DNA of 64,000 nt from Apophysomyces variabilis (taxonomy: Eukaryota; Mucoromycota; Mucoromycetes; Mucorales; Mucoraceae). Made by a program: the position numbers and the translations under genes. Shown piece by piece: positions 34,285 to 47,105 of the stretch. Location of the stretch: NCBI GenBank assembly GCA_002749535.1, contig MZZL01000082.1, positions 1 to 64,000 of the forward strand. Direction: 5' to 3'. Below the pieces are notes generated by a model. The model was not told where the DNA came from, did no database searches, and was given only the letters and a program-made list of their open reading frames with translations. How positions within the stretch are numbered: position 1 is the stretch's first letter; every line of letters begins with the position of its first letter.

Positions 34285-35005
34285 CCAAAAGAGCCAGAAT
34301 TCGATTGCCATTTGATATACATACTAAAAGGTTAGTCTATCACCTTTCGTTCTTTTAGATGGTGCATATGAATGTTACAGTGCTATTCATATGTTTCTGC
34401 AAGGTTCTTGCTTATTTTAGCGGACTACAACAGCAATAGTTATTGCCAATTATTCACCTATGCATTGCTCGTGTTTACAGTATTGGTATGTCTTGCTGTT
34501 TAGGAAACAAAAGCAACTCAAAGGCGATATTTGTGGATTGTATTTATTATTTAACCGAAAGAAATTAATGCCTACTTATGTATAATCACAATTGATAAGT
34601 TAAGGCTTGTTCTTTTAGATTCACGTACTTTTTATCGATTATCTCTAGTATAGACGAAAGATCAGAAATCAGTGGTGTTGCTAGTCAGCGTACGATATTC
34701 CACAGGAAGGATAATCCGGGCATGCCGTAAAAGAACGGTTACACTCTTAGTTTCTTTACCTACTTGTCAATGTTGCATTGTAAAAAGACATATTTCTGTG
34801 ACTTGTGCTTATATGCACAATGCAATGGATTATTCATAGTTTTAACTAGCTTTTTTTTCTTTGTCCGGCCTATGGAGACGAGAGAATGGTCAGATGAATT
34901 GATGGCCTGACAGATTGATGGTTCGTGTTATTTTGCTACATACGCTGTTAGGATGGGATACTGACTGTTTGCGACAAGCCCTTTAAATTAGCAGTAAATT
35001 GGAAG
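34285..35005 (+). repeat. inner left arm: diverged inverted homology
   Basis: After the identical arm ends, sequence here still matches the reverse complement of about 36555-37245, but with many differences. Shared blocks include CGCCAAAAGAG, ATTTGATATACATA, TTTAGGAAACAAAAGCA, TGTGGATT, CTAGTCAGCGTACG, CACAATGCAATGGAT and GGTTCGTGTTATTTTGC. Both copies contain short parallel open stretches (reading FRKQKQ), suggesting relics of a duplicated gene read from the outside towards the centre. Family unknown. Confidence 0.7.
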
Positions 35006-36554
35006 TAATGCTGCTTCATCAAAATGTAACATTACTTTATTTTCTACGGAGTGAATCAATACTGATAATAAAAGACATTTTGCACAAAGTACACGGTACA
35101 GTTGTAGAATTCTCGATGTTGGCTACACTACTTTGAAATGGTGAAATAATGATATAGCGGCTTTGCAATGTTTACTTGCTTTCTTGGACACCCAGCGCAA
35201 TTCTGCAGCTATATATATATATACTGTAGATTCCATAAATACAGTTTGCTGAGAGAAAAGGTTGTGCAGTGCGCGGTTTGGTAGAGGTATGATTGGTCTT
35301 AATGCGAGATTATTGGAAACATGCGGTTACAGGGATTAATGCCGTGGATACCATTGCATAACTGATCGGATCAAGATATATAGAGAATTCTCAGCACGGT
35401 AAGGCCAATATCTGTACGGCGCACAAAAATAGGGTAATGAGCGACAGGTGCTACAATATTTTACCTTTTTTTGTCTGTTGCTTCAAAGAACGATAATGAA
35501 AGGAAGAAGCCAAAAACAGGCAAAAAAAATTACTTCTACCCACCTAAAAAGGAAAAGCACACAAAAGAAAGAAAGAAATGAAGACATTACTACAATAATT
35601 GTACTTAGCCGAAATAAGCAGACTAGGTGGATATCGCCTTTCAAACGTCTAATCAAGCATTTTCCCAAAAAATATCACCGTCTTTGAGACATTATACAAT
35701 TCACTATCGTCCATTTTCTTTCTCTTGCTCTTGCAGTGTCTATCTTGTTAAAATTGTTCAACATCGATTAGTTACGTTTTCACTATATGCTTAAGTCCGT
35801 GAAAAAAAGTCATTAGCATTGTCGTCCCGCTTCATCATTCAATGTCTTGTTTAATGAACAATCTATCCTTATTACATTCAAACCAATGGAGTTACATTAA
35901 AACTGCTCTGTTTGTTTTCTTTTCCCCTTTGAAAAAGTGGGATCTGCTTTCAGAGAACTACTGTCCTTTGTTTAACTTGCCTTTATATACCACTACATAC
36001 CTACCAGGTGAAATAATGGTTGATCTGGGTATCGCTCTAATCTTAGATAACAGTCCAGATTATGTTTTGATTCTGTCCCGAAACTGAAAAGAGCTGTGAA
36101 ACGGTCAGATCGGATAACGGCACCAAGTGCTTGTTTCCTTTTATTCATCTATTCTTTCATTTTCAAATGAATCTTTCTTCCATTATTTCACTTTTTACTT
36201 AGTATCGTAACTTATTTCTAGCTTAGTGTAGAAATAATCGGTTTCAAAGACTATCGGTGTTCTCCGTACCAAATCTTGTTTGCTACTTTTGGTTTTCACT
36301 GCTTTAGCACCAAGTGCCGTTGTTCAATCAATAAATCCCGAAAATTTTCCTCTGGGCTTCATTGTATGTCTATTTCGTAAATGCGTGATGTTGGCATTGT
36401 AAAACCATGTCATAACATAAAGCTTAGAGCAAACAATTAAAGCGAAAGAAATAAAAGATTGTTAATAGCAAAAGGAAACACAGGTACTGTGAAAATAATC
36501 AAAAAATATAGCAGTGTCAATTTCTATATCATATGCAAAATCCGTTGATAATGG
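35006..36554. other. unique centre of the palindrome
   Basis: I see no inverted match across this central ~1.5 kb. It is AT-rich, with a short TA run near 35211-35222. Small frames at 35448-35687 and 35842-36087 (plus) have no recognised features. Confidence 0.5.
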
Positions 36555-37245
36555 TTGTCAGCAATTACTTCCAACTAATTGACAATATGAACGGTTTGTC
36601 GCAAACAATTAATGCCCTTCCATGACAGCGTATGTGGCAAAATAACACGAACCATGAATTAACCCAGCTATTCTCTTCTTCCATAGGCCGGAACAAAAAA
36701 AATTAATCGAAACCACGGACCATCCATTGCATTGTGTATTTGACCGCAAAACAGGTAAACATCTCTTTTACAATACAGACATTGCCAAGTAGATCAAGAC
36801 ACAAAGTGTGTTGTTCTTTTTTTCGGATGTCCGAATAATCTGTTCTTATGGAATACCGTACGCTGACTAGTAACACCAATGACTCTCGGATTTCCATGTG
36901 TGTGCGGACAATTGATCAAGAAGAAGCGTGTATGCAAAGTGCGATCCTCTACTAATCAACTGTGATTGTAGGTAACTAGGCTTTTACCTCTTTGCTTAAG
37001 TGATAGATCGAATCCACAACATTGTCTATGTGCTGCTTTTGTTTCCTAAAGAATGAGACATGCCAATAAATCATGGCAACGTACAGTAACTAACTGGCAG
37101 ATAAGTACTCCTACTGTATGCCGCCAAAACAAAAAAGAAACTTGCAGAAAATATAGGCAACTCTGATATCTGTATCCGTTCTCCAAAAAAGCGATAAACT
37201 AACCTTCTTTGAAATATGTATATCAAATGGAATTGGATTCGGACT
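36555..37245 (-). repeat. inner right arm: diverged inverted homology
   Basis: Diverged reverse-complement partner of 34285-35005. It includes a 64-codon minus-strand frame (36703-36897, starting MEIRESLVLLVSVRYS) whose counterpart in the left arm is interrupted. Between this block and the identical right arm lie about 290 bp (37246-37532) that the left side lacks. Confidence 0.7.
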
Positions 37246-37532
37246 CTTTTGGCGCTACGCTTTGCATTATGTAAGCAAGCAGGTCTCGCCGTTTTTCAGA
37301 ATGGTAAAGTTTCGCGCGTACAAGAGCCTGGCACGAGAGGAAGTTTATTCTTGAGATGCTGGTTGGAATCATCTCTCGTTCATCCTCGCAATTAGCTTAA
37401 TGTAATTGTTTGTAACTTGCCAATGTCAAGTTGTTCTTGTTTGCATGTCTATCCAAAGTACAGTTACTTATAACGACAAAACGGAAATTCACTTAAGTTC
37501 ATGTTCTGCTCCCTAGAAAACGGTACGGTTTT

Positions 37533-39759
37533 CAACAACAGTATAACACAAGACGTTGGTCATACAAGAACCGCAGATTTCCTAATCCAAGGGATTAAGT
37601 GTGCGCACGGTCATCCGTGACGGCGATTCCCTCATTTGCAAGCGTAACCAGCATAAACAATTGCGATTATAGAATAGTACATATGTTTTTAGCTGTTGTC
37701 TTTACGCACCACCCTTTGTATTTTGCGTATACATTTAGGAGCAATGCAATGTTGAATCCATACTTTGTTTATGGTAATGCGCGATGGCCAAATGAAACGG
37801 AAATGGAGTGCTAATTCCAAGCCAAAACGCTGCATTTTTAACCACTACTTCAGTGCTATTGCTTTGTTTGTTTTTCATCATCCGTATGATAATGGGTATC
37901 CGTAGTGTATTTATGCTTTATATCACAGACTTTTACTGCATTAAAGATATAAACGGCATCCGGTTTGCTTATTTCTACTGCATCGATGTTATACTGCCAT
38001 ATGATTGGCTCGCTGTAATAACAGCGCGCGCGAGGATTATGCAGCGCTCTGTGCTACGACATATAAGTACAGACATTAAAAGAAGAGAAAAAGACGGTTT
38101 GTAAAACTAGAATAAAACGGGCTTTATAAATAAAGACCTTCTATAAACATGGTGTGAAACGGGATATTATGCTTCTCATGTGCAAATGCGGTTTGTGGAG
38201 CTAATGGCGGCAAACAAAGCGCTTGAAATGACCGAAATGGGAGTTATTACTGTTTGACAATTGACCAACACGGTGTCTGATTTTAAGACAAATGGCGCAG
38301 AATATAAAAAAAAGTAGCTTTCTTTATTGTCTGTAAAAAAGGAGAAAGAAAGTCTATAAAAGTTGACGGGCAGTGCTATGTATTGTATACGGTTGCCGCG
38401 TTACTGGTGCCTATGGTTTCAAGTTTCACTGTGCATAAACAGACGCGTTTATGTATGCTTTACAGGAACAAAAGTGATGTACTCCATTACTTCTCTGTTT
38501 CTGTTTTGTCTTTACACAAACGGATGCTAAGAATTACTTTTACAGAACATTCGGCATTTTAACTGCCCTTAGACGAAGATGCAATCCCGATTTCACATTG
38601 CGTAAAATAAAACTCATTTGGGTTGCTTCCTTTTTTCTTCTTTAATAAAAAGGAATTACATGATGTACAAGCTAGGAATGCGACCTGGATCTATGCTGAT
38701 CTATGTTCGATCTGTTTTTGATTATCCTGAACATTCGTCCGTCATGGCTGCATAAACGCAAGTGCCTCATTAACTCCCCATTTGTTATAATTCCATACAA
38801 GTTCTCTTCAAAACCAAAAACAGTTATGTCTGTAGTATACTAGATTTTTTTTTCAAAGTTTTTTACTGATGTTTTCATATGACGTTAACACTACTTCTTG
38901 CTACAGGCCCTATCGGCCCTGCTACTGTAGTAAATTGTGCAAGAACAAGAGAGATAATAGAAAGTCCGTTCTACTTGCCAGTCACAGAGCAAAAAGTATA
39001 AAAGAACATGATTTCCTACTTCTTTTTCGCTTTCTTCGTAACATTAAGGCCCTTTTGGGTCGAGATCAAAGTAAAGTGAAGTTAATTTTCTCTTTGCTTA
39101 TTCTCTCTAAGGCCTTTTGGCCGAGATTATAGTTTAGTTTTTAGTTTAGTCATAGTTTAGTCTTCATTTCCCTCCTTTTTCTTTTCTTCGTTTTGTTCCT
39201 TTGATCCCGTTAATAATAAAGATCCTGAGGACCAATAGTGACTGTTAAGTTTTATTATTGTCCTGGTTCCAATTGATCCCTCGATATTAATAAAGATTGC
39301 GGGGACTAGGGCAATAATAATTTTCAAGTGATGTGGTTGGGTTTGTGACAGGAGCCGGGTGGCTCGAGGTGGCGCGCAAGGGCAAGTGCGGCACGCTGGT
39401 GCGGGGGTGGCGTGTGGGGACATGAGGGCTGTCTCATGTCAGTGCCATGCCGAACTGCACCAGGTCCATGTACATGGCCGCACTTCGCCCATTCGCCGTG
39501 CATGGCGAACTGCACCACCTCGATGCTCCGATTTACAAAAAACATGGGGAACTGCACAACCTCGATGTTCCGATTTTAAGGGCATGCGCAGTTGCATCAG
39601 CTCGATGTTCGGATTGAGTGCACGATGAATCCGCTCATTCTTCACCTGATGTTAAAGCCGCCGCTCGTATTATAGCAGCTGCACACAAACAAAAACAGAT
39701 CAAAGTTGACTAGAAATTATCGATAGACATTCCATTACAACATTGGTCACAAGGTACAA
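37533..39759 (-). repeat. right arm of large inverted repeat (2,227 bp)
   Basis: Exact reverse-complement partner of 32037-34263 wherever compared. Just outside the outer edge, both arms still show about 20 bp of imperfect similarity (ATGCTCCTTT against ATGCTACCTTT in the same sense), so the identical block sits inside slightly longer, older homology. Confidence 0.95.
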
Positions 39760-42700
39760 TAAAATAAAGGTAGCATACAGGGTACTGATCTTTGTAGGCA
39801 TGCAGAGCATTTCTTGCGAAACAGACCTGCTTATGCTCAGGGATACGCAATCTACCTCTTGTCAGGGCTGGTATTACTGGATGGCATGTTCATTTTCATC
39901 GAACCATGCTCGACCTCGCTAGAAACATAGTCCACTTCGAACATATTACTTTTGATATTCGTGGGCAATTTACAGGGCGCGTTTCGGTGTCTCTTCTACA
40001 GGGCTTCCTTTATACTTCCCTCTTTGTTATGTACATTAATACTAGAGACTGTTCGCGCCACCCCCCCGGCTCTATGCTCGTATGCACAGATCCTTTTTTA
40101 GCATAAGGTAAGCCAGCGATATGATGGCATCTGATATGCTTAAGCCAAAGCAGCTTTTATCGTCCTTCGATCTTTGATGTTCACAATAAATAACTTGATT
40201 ATTGGAAGAGCTATCAAAAGACGAATAAACGAAACACCTTGCGCGTTTCCTGACTTTGTATGTTTTCAACCCCTCTCGTTAATATCATTGTGTGGACAAT
40301 ACGCCTACCAAGACGTTTACTTATAGTAAAGCCCAATCCAACTGTCTGAAAGCAGGATAATAAAACATCAATATAAGAGAATTCACACATGCGCCAATAA
40401 CAGAAAGAAATGTCGGGTACTGTACAACACGTTCTGACAAATGAACGTCACTAACGAGAAGATGCTTTTCAGGGATTAGGGCTTCCAGTGGGGAACAGGC
40501 CGTCTGTCAGATTGCAGCCGAAGCAGCCCAATCTCTCCTAAAGAACAGCGTTAAAGTAAGGGACGTTGTTTAAAGTGCCCATGCTCTGATGACACGACAT
40601 AAATAGAGTGTGTATATTTCATAGCACCTGTCACATCATAACAGTTCATGGTGCACTTCATGCTCAAAGGATTATTGACAACCAGCAAGTTATACACACC
40701 TGTTACCTTCATTATGCAGAACTATTCATAGGTCAGCTAGTATAACGCGAACAAGAAGCAACGGATATTTTATCTGTTTATTGCATGTTTTGCACAGTGT
40801 ATCCATTTGCTCATGGACATAGATAGGATCTATGGGCTATGTGGCAATCAGCGCATCATCATGAAACAGACAACATAAACAAAATTTGACAACACTTCAC
40901 ATCTTTCCTTCCTTGGTAAGACGCTTGGAGAGACTCGAGAGTGTATCATCCAGATGATATGAATAAGCTGATAAAGCTTTCTGAACTATGATGTATATAG
41001 ATTTGTAATGGGTCTTTGTCGATGAATTAATTAAGCCGAGGTCCTCATACTTTGAGTGAGACTATTGCCGAAAAGAGTCTTTCAGCAGAGAAAGTCGATC
41101 TTATCAAGTAACCTGAAAAAGATCCAAAACAATGATTCCCACGCTTTCTGTTCTTCTTCTCTTAGATTTCCTTCTCTTTTAATTTTTTCTCCATTCTTAA
41201 CAACTGCGAGAGACACGGTCACAATCCTTTTATGGAATTCCAGAACAGCAAGCACCCCGTAAAAAAAAAAAAAAGATCAAGTAGGAAAAAGTCGCTGTTG
41301 ACGGAGGGTGATGGTCCGAGAAGTGAGGCGACTCGTAAGACAAAGCTGGCAATATCCTCAAGCCAGAATACAAGTATATGAGAGTATGTGTATTGTTCAC
41401 ATATGCTAGCATAAGCTGATATCTTGTTTGACACGATTTCCGTGAAAAAGCAAAAGAACACCAGCTACTTCGCCGTGATGCCATGAAGTTAGTCAATCTC
41501 CATGTCCGCTGGTGAGCGGAACTTGCCGAACCCGAGACTTTCCCCTTCCTCCCTTTTATAGTATAAGTTTATGGCTTCGGGCCTACAAACTCGTGTTAGC
41601 CGGCTCCATGGAAGAGAAAGAGTTAAATGCAACGATCTAAACTTCGAACAAGCACTATTTGACATAACTAAGAGGCGACTGGAAGCAATGGGAAAAAAGA
41701 CCTGGCTAAGACGTATATCCAATACTTCGTTTCTTGCATAGGTAGCCCAAACCCTTGCCATGGACCACATGCTTAACGTGCTAGATAGTCCATTATTTCC
41801 CTCCAAAATTGACAGCCACAACCAAAGAACTGGCATCCGTATATGCTCCCAAAATTATTGCCAGTATGTCTCTGACAAGTAATAAAACTGATTTATTGAT
41901 TGACTGATATCACTATTCTGTAGATGCGAAACAACATATAGTCAATAATATATCCAAACGTACCTAATCTATGTATGGAAGACTTTTTTTCAAGAATGAA
42001 TGTAGTGGTCCAGCCATTCGTGGGAATGGTCTAAAAGTGCCATCTCGTGAGTGCTCTCCTACTTTAACATGGATACTATTTTTAGCTAAGAAAATGGAGA
42101 GTTTTTCCACAAAGGAAAGCCAGTAGAAGAATTGTACTGGAAATCTCTGGCATCCTTCCCATGAAAAAAAAAAAGCAAAAGCCTTGTACAGGTGAATGTT
42201 ATACGTTACTGAAAGGATTTGCATGTATTGAATATTTTCTGATATATAGTAGGCAGTTAGAAAAGTACCTGAGCTTACCGTACCTGCACCAGCTTGTAGA
42301 ACAGGAACTGCCGATGGGTAAAGATACTAAAGCAAAGAACGAAAAATATGAGCAAGAACTTCATGAAGGAATCCTGACGAGTCTTGTCCAGAACAAAGTC
42401 AATACGTCAGAACAACGATCGCAAGCTACTGTGCCTCTGCATCCATGACGACAAAGCGATATTACACAGAATATCTCAATCTCTTGATAAAAAGAAAGTT
42501 GGTATGAATACCTTCACCTCAGTATCTTGCAATCTGACTAGTATTTCCAGTATTAAACAGTAGCCGAACAATTTTCTATCCGATCAAATATTTGCAATTC
42601 ATCATTTGTCGCAAGACGCTTCTAGCTCGAATCGTCCAATGGTAAGGGCTTCTGCTCCTAAAATATGTTCTTGGTGCTGACCATACATATCAGTATTGGA

Positions 42701-43614
42701 ATAGAGACCTTAACGCTGGTCTCAATATACAAAATTTGCTATTGAATACATGAAGGCAAATGACTTTGATACCCGTCCGAATGAATTAAAATATCCTTCT
42801 AAGCAATAAGGCATATAGTCCTTCGCTGGGTCAGGCTGGTAAGTGCGCTTGGGAAGTAGTGATATAGCTGGTGCGAATAACCGGTGCGGATAGACAAGCC
42901 ATTAAGAAGACGTGTTTTTCTTGTTAAGACAGCTGACGATACTAAAACTACTGCTACTGCATGCTTATTTAATGTTATTAGTGCGTATTACGTATATTCC
43001 TGATAATGGAGGTTAGTGTATGGAATAATCTAAAATAATAACATTACACAGAATCAATTTATCTTTAGCGCCATTATATCTTGTGAGGTGCAGTCCGATA
43101 TACGTGTCGTATATGTAGCAAGCCAGAACTGGTGAGTGAACGATGATCGGTTTGGACAGAAGCTTTGTCAACGCTCAAACGTTTTTACCCTGTTTAAAGC
43201 TGTATGTATCTTTTCTTTGTTGATAATACGTTTCTCTCAACTCAAAAATTTTTGTCTTCTAGTGTTGATGTGAAAACGGCATCTGCCTGCATAATATATT
43301 TTCCGCTTAAAAAAGGTTTTTTGCCTGGATCAATTCTCTTTAGTTTTCATCACCCACTTTTCGTTTTATGGGATTTGATCCTTTGTTGCCGTATAACAGC
43401 ATACAAAGAATTGTTGTTTGAAACTTATAGTACGAGTTTACTATATATCTAAGCTAAATTTTTCTGAGGTATGCATCTCCATTCTGGTTATTGACGGTTT
43501 TAACAGCTTCTGCAACTCAGATCAAAGTTTCAGGACACGTGAGTGACTGCGTCCAAAATCAGATTGCTGTCAAAAACTTCTTTTGACCAGCAGATATTGA
43601 CGGTAACCAGCACC
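39760..43614. other. gene-poor interval between palindrome and CCT5
   Basis: Several small frames on both strands (for example 41489-41836 minus, 42161-42448 plus) have no recognised domain and no supporting splice structure. The segment at 43270-43345 resembles the 3' half of the foldback near 31.9 kb (TTCCGCTTAAAAAAGG, then GATCAATTCT). The last few hundred bases are the CCT5 promoter. Confidence 0.4.
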
Positions 43615-45661
43615 ATGGCAGCTCCAAACATCGACCCCAATTCAGCTGTTTATGCAACAGATGAATATGGAAGACCCTTTATTATTGTGCGAGAAGGTCA
43701 AAAAAAATCAAGACTGAGCGGTATTGAAGCAATCCGCGTAAGTTGAAATTGTATACACGTCATCTATGAACAAAAAGATTTACAAAGTTATGCATCATTG
43801 TAGTCCCACATTCTTGCCGCCAAAACTGTAGCAAACATTATCAAGACATCTTTGGGACCTCGGGGTGAGCATATTCATCTTGACGGTAAATACTAATGCG
43901 ATTGCGCTAGGATTGGATAAGATCTTGATATCCCCTGATGGTGATATAACAGTTACGAACGATGGCGCAACCATTCTCGACCAAATGCAGGTTGAACATC
44001 AAGTTGCAAAGCTTCTTGTTCAACTATCTAAGAGTCAGGACGATGAAATCGGTGATGGAACAACAGGTGTCGTAGGTGAGTATTGCCATTACACTTCGTG
44101 GAAACAAGCTCAACTTATTATTTTGATTCGGCAAGTCCTTGCCGGTGCACTTTTGGAGCAATGTGAACAGCTGTTAGATCGGGGTATCCACCCTATTCGA
44201 ATTGCGGATGGCTTTGAACGTGCTTGCAACGTTGCTGTTCAGCATCTGGACAAAATTTCAGATACAATAGAATTTAGCAAGGACAACGTGGCCAATCTTA
44301 AAAAGACAGCTATGACCAGTCTTGGTAGCAAAATGTAAGGGGATAAGAGACGCCTTTCCGCAGCGTTCCTTTCTGACAAATAGCTTAGTGTTTCTAAATG
44401 CCACGAACAGTTTGCTGATATTGCTGTCAACGCAGTCCTTGCAGTTGCTGATTTGGAACGCAAGGATGTGGATTTTGAACTGATTAAGGTCGACGGCAAA
44501 GTAGGCGGCTCATTACAAGATACCATTCTGGTTCAGGGTGTTGTGGTAGATAAGGATATGTCACATCCCCAAATGCCACGAGAAGTGCGCGATGCCAAAC
44601 TCGCTATCCTGACTTGTCCATTCGAACCGCCACGACCAAAGACAAAGCACAAATTGGATATAACATCAGTCGAGGAATATAAGAAACTTCAAGAATATGA
44701 ACAGAAGAAGTTTGAAGAAATGATAAGCAGGGTTAAGGAGTCTGGTGCAAATCTTGTGATCTGTCAATGGGGCTTCGATGATGAGGCAAATCACTTGTTA
44801 CTTCAGAACAAGCTTCCTGCCGTTCGATGGGTAGGAGGCCCTGAAATAGAATTAATTGCCATTGCCACAAACGGCCGTATCGTTCCACGTTTCGAAGATT
44901 TGACAGCTGAAAAGCTGGGTACAGCAGGGCTGGTGCGTGAACTCACATTCGGCACCACAAAAGACAAAATGCTGGTGATCGAAGAATGTGCAAACAGTCG
45001 CGCTGTTACAGTGTTTGTTAGAGGTGGCAACAAAATGGTGAGTTATATGGAGAAAAAGAAACGGTACCCTAACTAAAAATGATCATTGCGAAAACTAGAT
45101 CATTGATGAAGCAAAGAGGTCTCTCCATGATGCCATTTGCGCTGTGCGGAACTTGGTACGCGATAACCGTGTCGTTTATGGTGGTGGTGCTGCGGAAATC
45201 AGTTGCTCACTGGCGGTAGCGAAGGTTGCAGACGAGGTAAGTAGAAGGATTAGAACGTGAAATAATATCGCGTTTGAGATGCTCAGCCTTTGAGTTAGAT
45301 CTCTTCAATTGAGCAGTATGCGATGAGAGCCTTCGCAGATGCTCTGGATGCCACTCCTCTCACTTTGGCAGAAAACTCCGGATTTTCTCCTATCGAAACA
45401 TTAGCAGAAGTGAAGGCACAGCAAGTCACTACCAATAACCCTAGATTGGGCATTGACTGCCTTTACAAAGGAGCCAACGGTAAGTCAGATCCTGCATATA
45501 TAACTCTTACCAGTTAAATTAACTGTATTATAGATATGAAAGAACAACATGTTTACGATCCGCTGATTTCAAAGCGCCAGCAGTACCTTTTGGCCACTCA
45601 ATTAGTGAAGATGATTTTGAAGATCGATGATGTGATTATCACAACCGGGGATGATGCTTAA
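43615..45661 (+). CDS. CCT5: CCT/TRiC chaperonin subunit epsilon
   Basis: Another subunit of the eight-membered cytosolic chaperonin. The start ATG at 43615 has the context CACC. The protein begins [20 protein letters not shown], then [40 protein letters not shown], the hydrolysis motif [12 protein letters not shown] and [52 protein letters not shown] and [20 protein letters not shown] follow. It ends with [34 protein letters not shown] and [17 protein letters not shown], stop at 45659-45661. HKLDI...VEEYK with DEANHLLL and the final DDVI mark it as epsilon. At least six short introns. No damage seen. Confidence 0.95.
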
Positions 45662-45746
45662 AAAATAAATGCTGTACTTTTTAAGAGTAAAACAAAGATT
45701 GGGTCGATGCTAATAATACAATTGCTTTCATGCTTACAAATTTGAT
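45662..45746. terminator. tail-to-tail intergenic CCT5 / DUF2461 gene
   Basis: 85 bp between converging stop codons. AAAAATAAATGC immediately after the CCT5 stop (plus strand) is a plausible poly(A) signal. Confidence 0.5.
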
Positions 45747-47102
45747 TTAATCCCATGAGTTTATCACCGCTACAAAGGGCACCACGGCTTCGTAAGCGTC
45801 GAGCACTTTGTCCAAAAATCCCTTTGAAACCACCTCCGTGTCTGTGAATGATTTGGATATAACCAAACTTTTATACCGGAGAAGATCGATCTCGGGATGA
45901 TCCTTTGCGATCCCCTTCGGCGCTGACTTGAGCTTGTCGGTGTCTTCGAGTACATCCAAACCACGTTTCCCGAACACCTTCTCCATCGTATCCATACTTA
46001 GCGCTTCACGCATCAGGTTGCCATTTTCCATTATTCCCTGCCGTATCCGAAACAGTCTTGAGGACGATGGCTGCCATATACCGGCGGCGACGTATGTTTT
46101 GTTTCCTGGACAGACAGATAAGTGATAACCTGCAAATGGTGATTTTTTGCCTCCACGTGAAAAGGACGCAGATAAATGACATTTATAGGGTCGTCGATCG
46201 TTTGTAAATCGGAGGTCGCGACTAAAGAAAAGGAAAAGAATGTATGTCAAGACATTGGGCGTATCATTAAACAAGGTTCACTCACTGCTGCCTATAGATC
46301 GCATCCTTTGACTCTTCCACGAGAATAGTTGGATCTAATTTGTGTAATTCCGAAATAATCATGCCAACGAAATCAATAAAATCCGCACGGATAGATAACC
46401 ATCGTTGCTGGTTTGACGTTTAGTTTATCTGGTAACGTATGAAAACATACCTGCTGAATCCTCATAAAATCACGATCATTATTGGCAGCAAGCAGGGCCA
46501 TAAATTCCAGGACGTCCGGTGAAAGAGCGTCTGGGAAAGGAGAGCCTTTTGGTCTGGGGATCTTTAATTCAGCTGGCTGAACTTCCCAAGTCGCCTGATC
46601 GCCATCCTCAGAATCATTTTGATAGTCCTCTGAATCGCTGTCTTTGGCGACCCGTCGGCGTTTACTGGATAGCTCTTTTGCCGGCTGTATTGGATTCACT
46701 TGATTGCTGTTGGGCTTGACATGTCTTAACTTCGTATTAGTCTTTTTGGGAGGCATTATACCAGAAACATATTCGTTTCGCAAGACGTCATTTGAACTGC
46801 TGTCTTTACGACTCGGAAACTCCGCAGTTAGAACCGACTCTACAAAGCATCAAAAATCCGAACAGAAAGTCTGAATAGTAAAAAGAAATGGGAACGAAAA
46901 AAAATGATACGAAAATAATTCATGATAATGGCATAACTTGTTAGTTTTGCCTAACCTCAAGCGTTTAACCCAAAACTGGACGGATTGCTGCCTCACCAGG
47001 CGCTCGCCGCTCAGGATATGGAATGTCAACTGACGCATCGGAGGAGTTCGGATACTCAGAGACAATTTCGCGAGCTTTTCTTCGCCTTTTCGGCTTTTCC
47101 TC
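45747..47102 (-). CDS. DUF2461 (TIGR02453-type) protein, 5' end unresolved
   Basis: A conserved family of unknown biochemical function found in bacteria and fungi. On the minus strand the N-terminal part is basic and disordered: EKPKRRRKAREIVSEYPNSS, then a splice into SVLTAEFPSRKDSS and MPPKKTNTKLRHVKPNSNQ. The DUF2461 core follows: LSPDVLEFMALLAANNDRDF, then DLRFTNDRRPYKCHLSASFS, GGKKSPFAGYHLSVCPGNKT, YVAAGIWQPSSSRLFRIRQG, and the C terminus FVAVINSWD (TAA at 45747-45749). RFTNDRRPYK and the GG...GYHL...GIWQP order are characteristic. The exon at the given upper bound opens after a TAG acceptor (47103-47105). The preceding exon with the true start ATG could not be fixed; a nearby ATG at about 47169 gives the wrong phase. 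A shorter start at 46756 (MPPKK) is possible. Confidence 0.75.
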
Positions 47103-47105
47103 CTA

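Noticed and set aside
35842..36087. 81-codon plus-strand frame in the palindrome centre
   Set aside because: Hydrophobic AT-rich composition with no domain and no splice context.
41489..41836. 115-codon minus-strand frame
   Set aside because: No recognisable motif and no flanking exon. Composition looks like translated noncoding DNA.
42618..42690. tRNA-like A-box sequence (CGTCCAATGGTAAGGGC)
   Set aside because: No B box (GGTTCGANTCC) and no acceptor-stem pairing in the following 80 bases.
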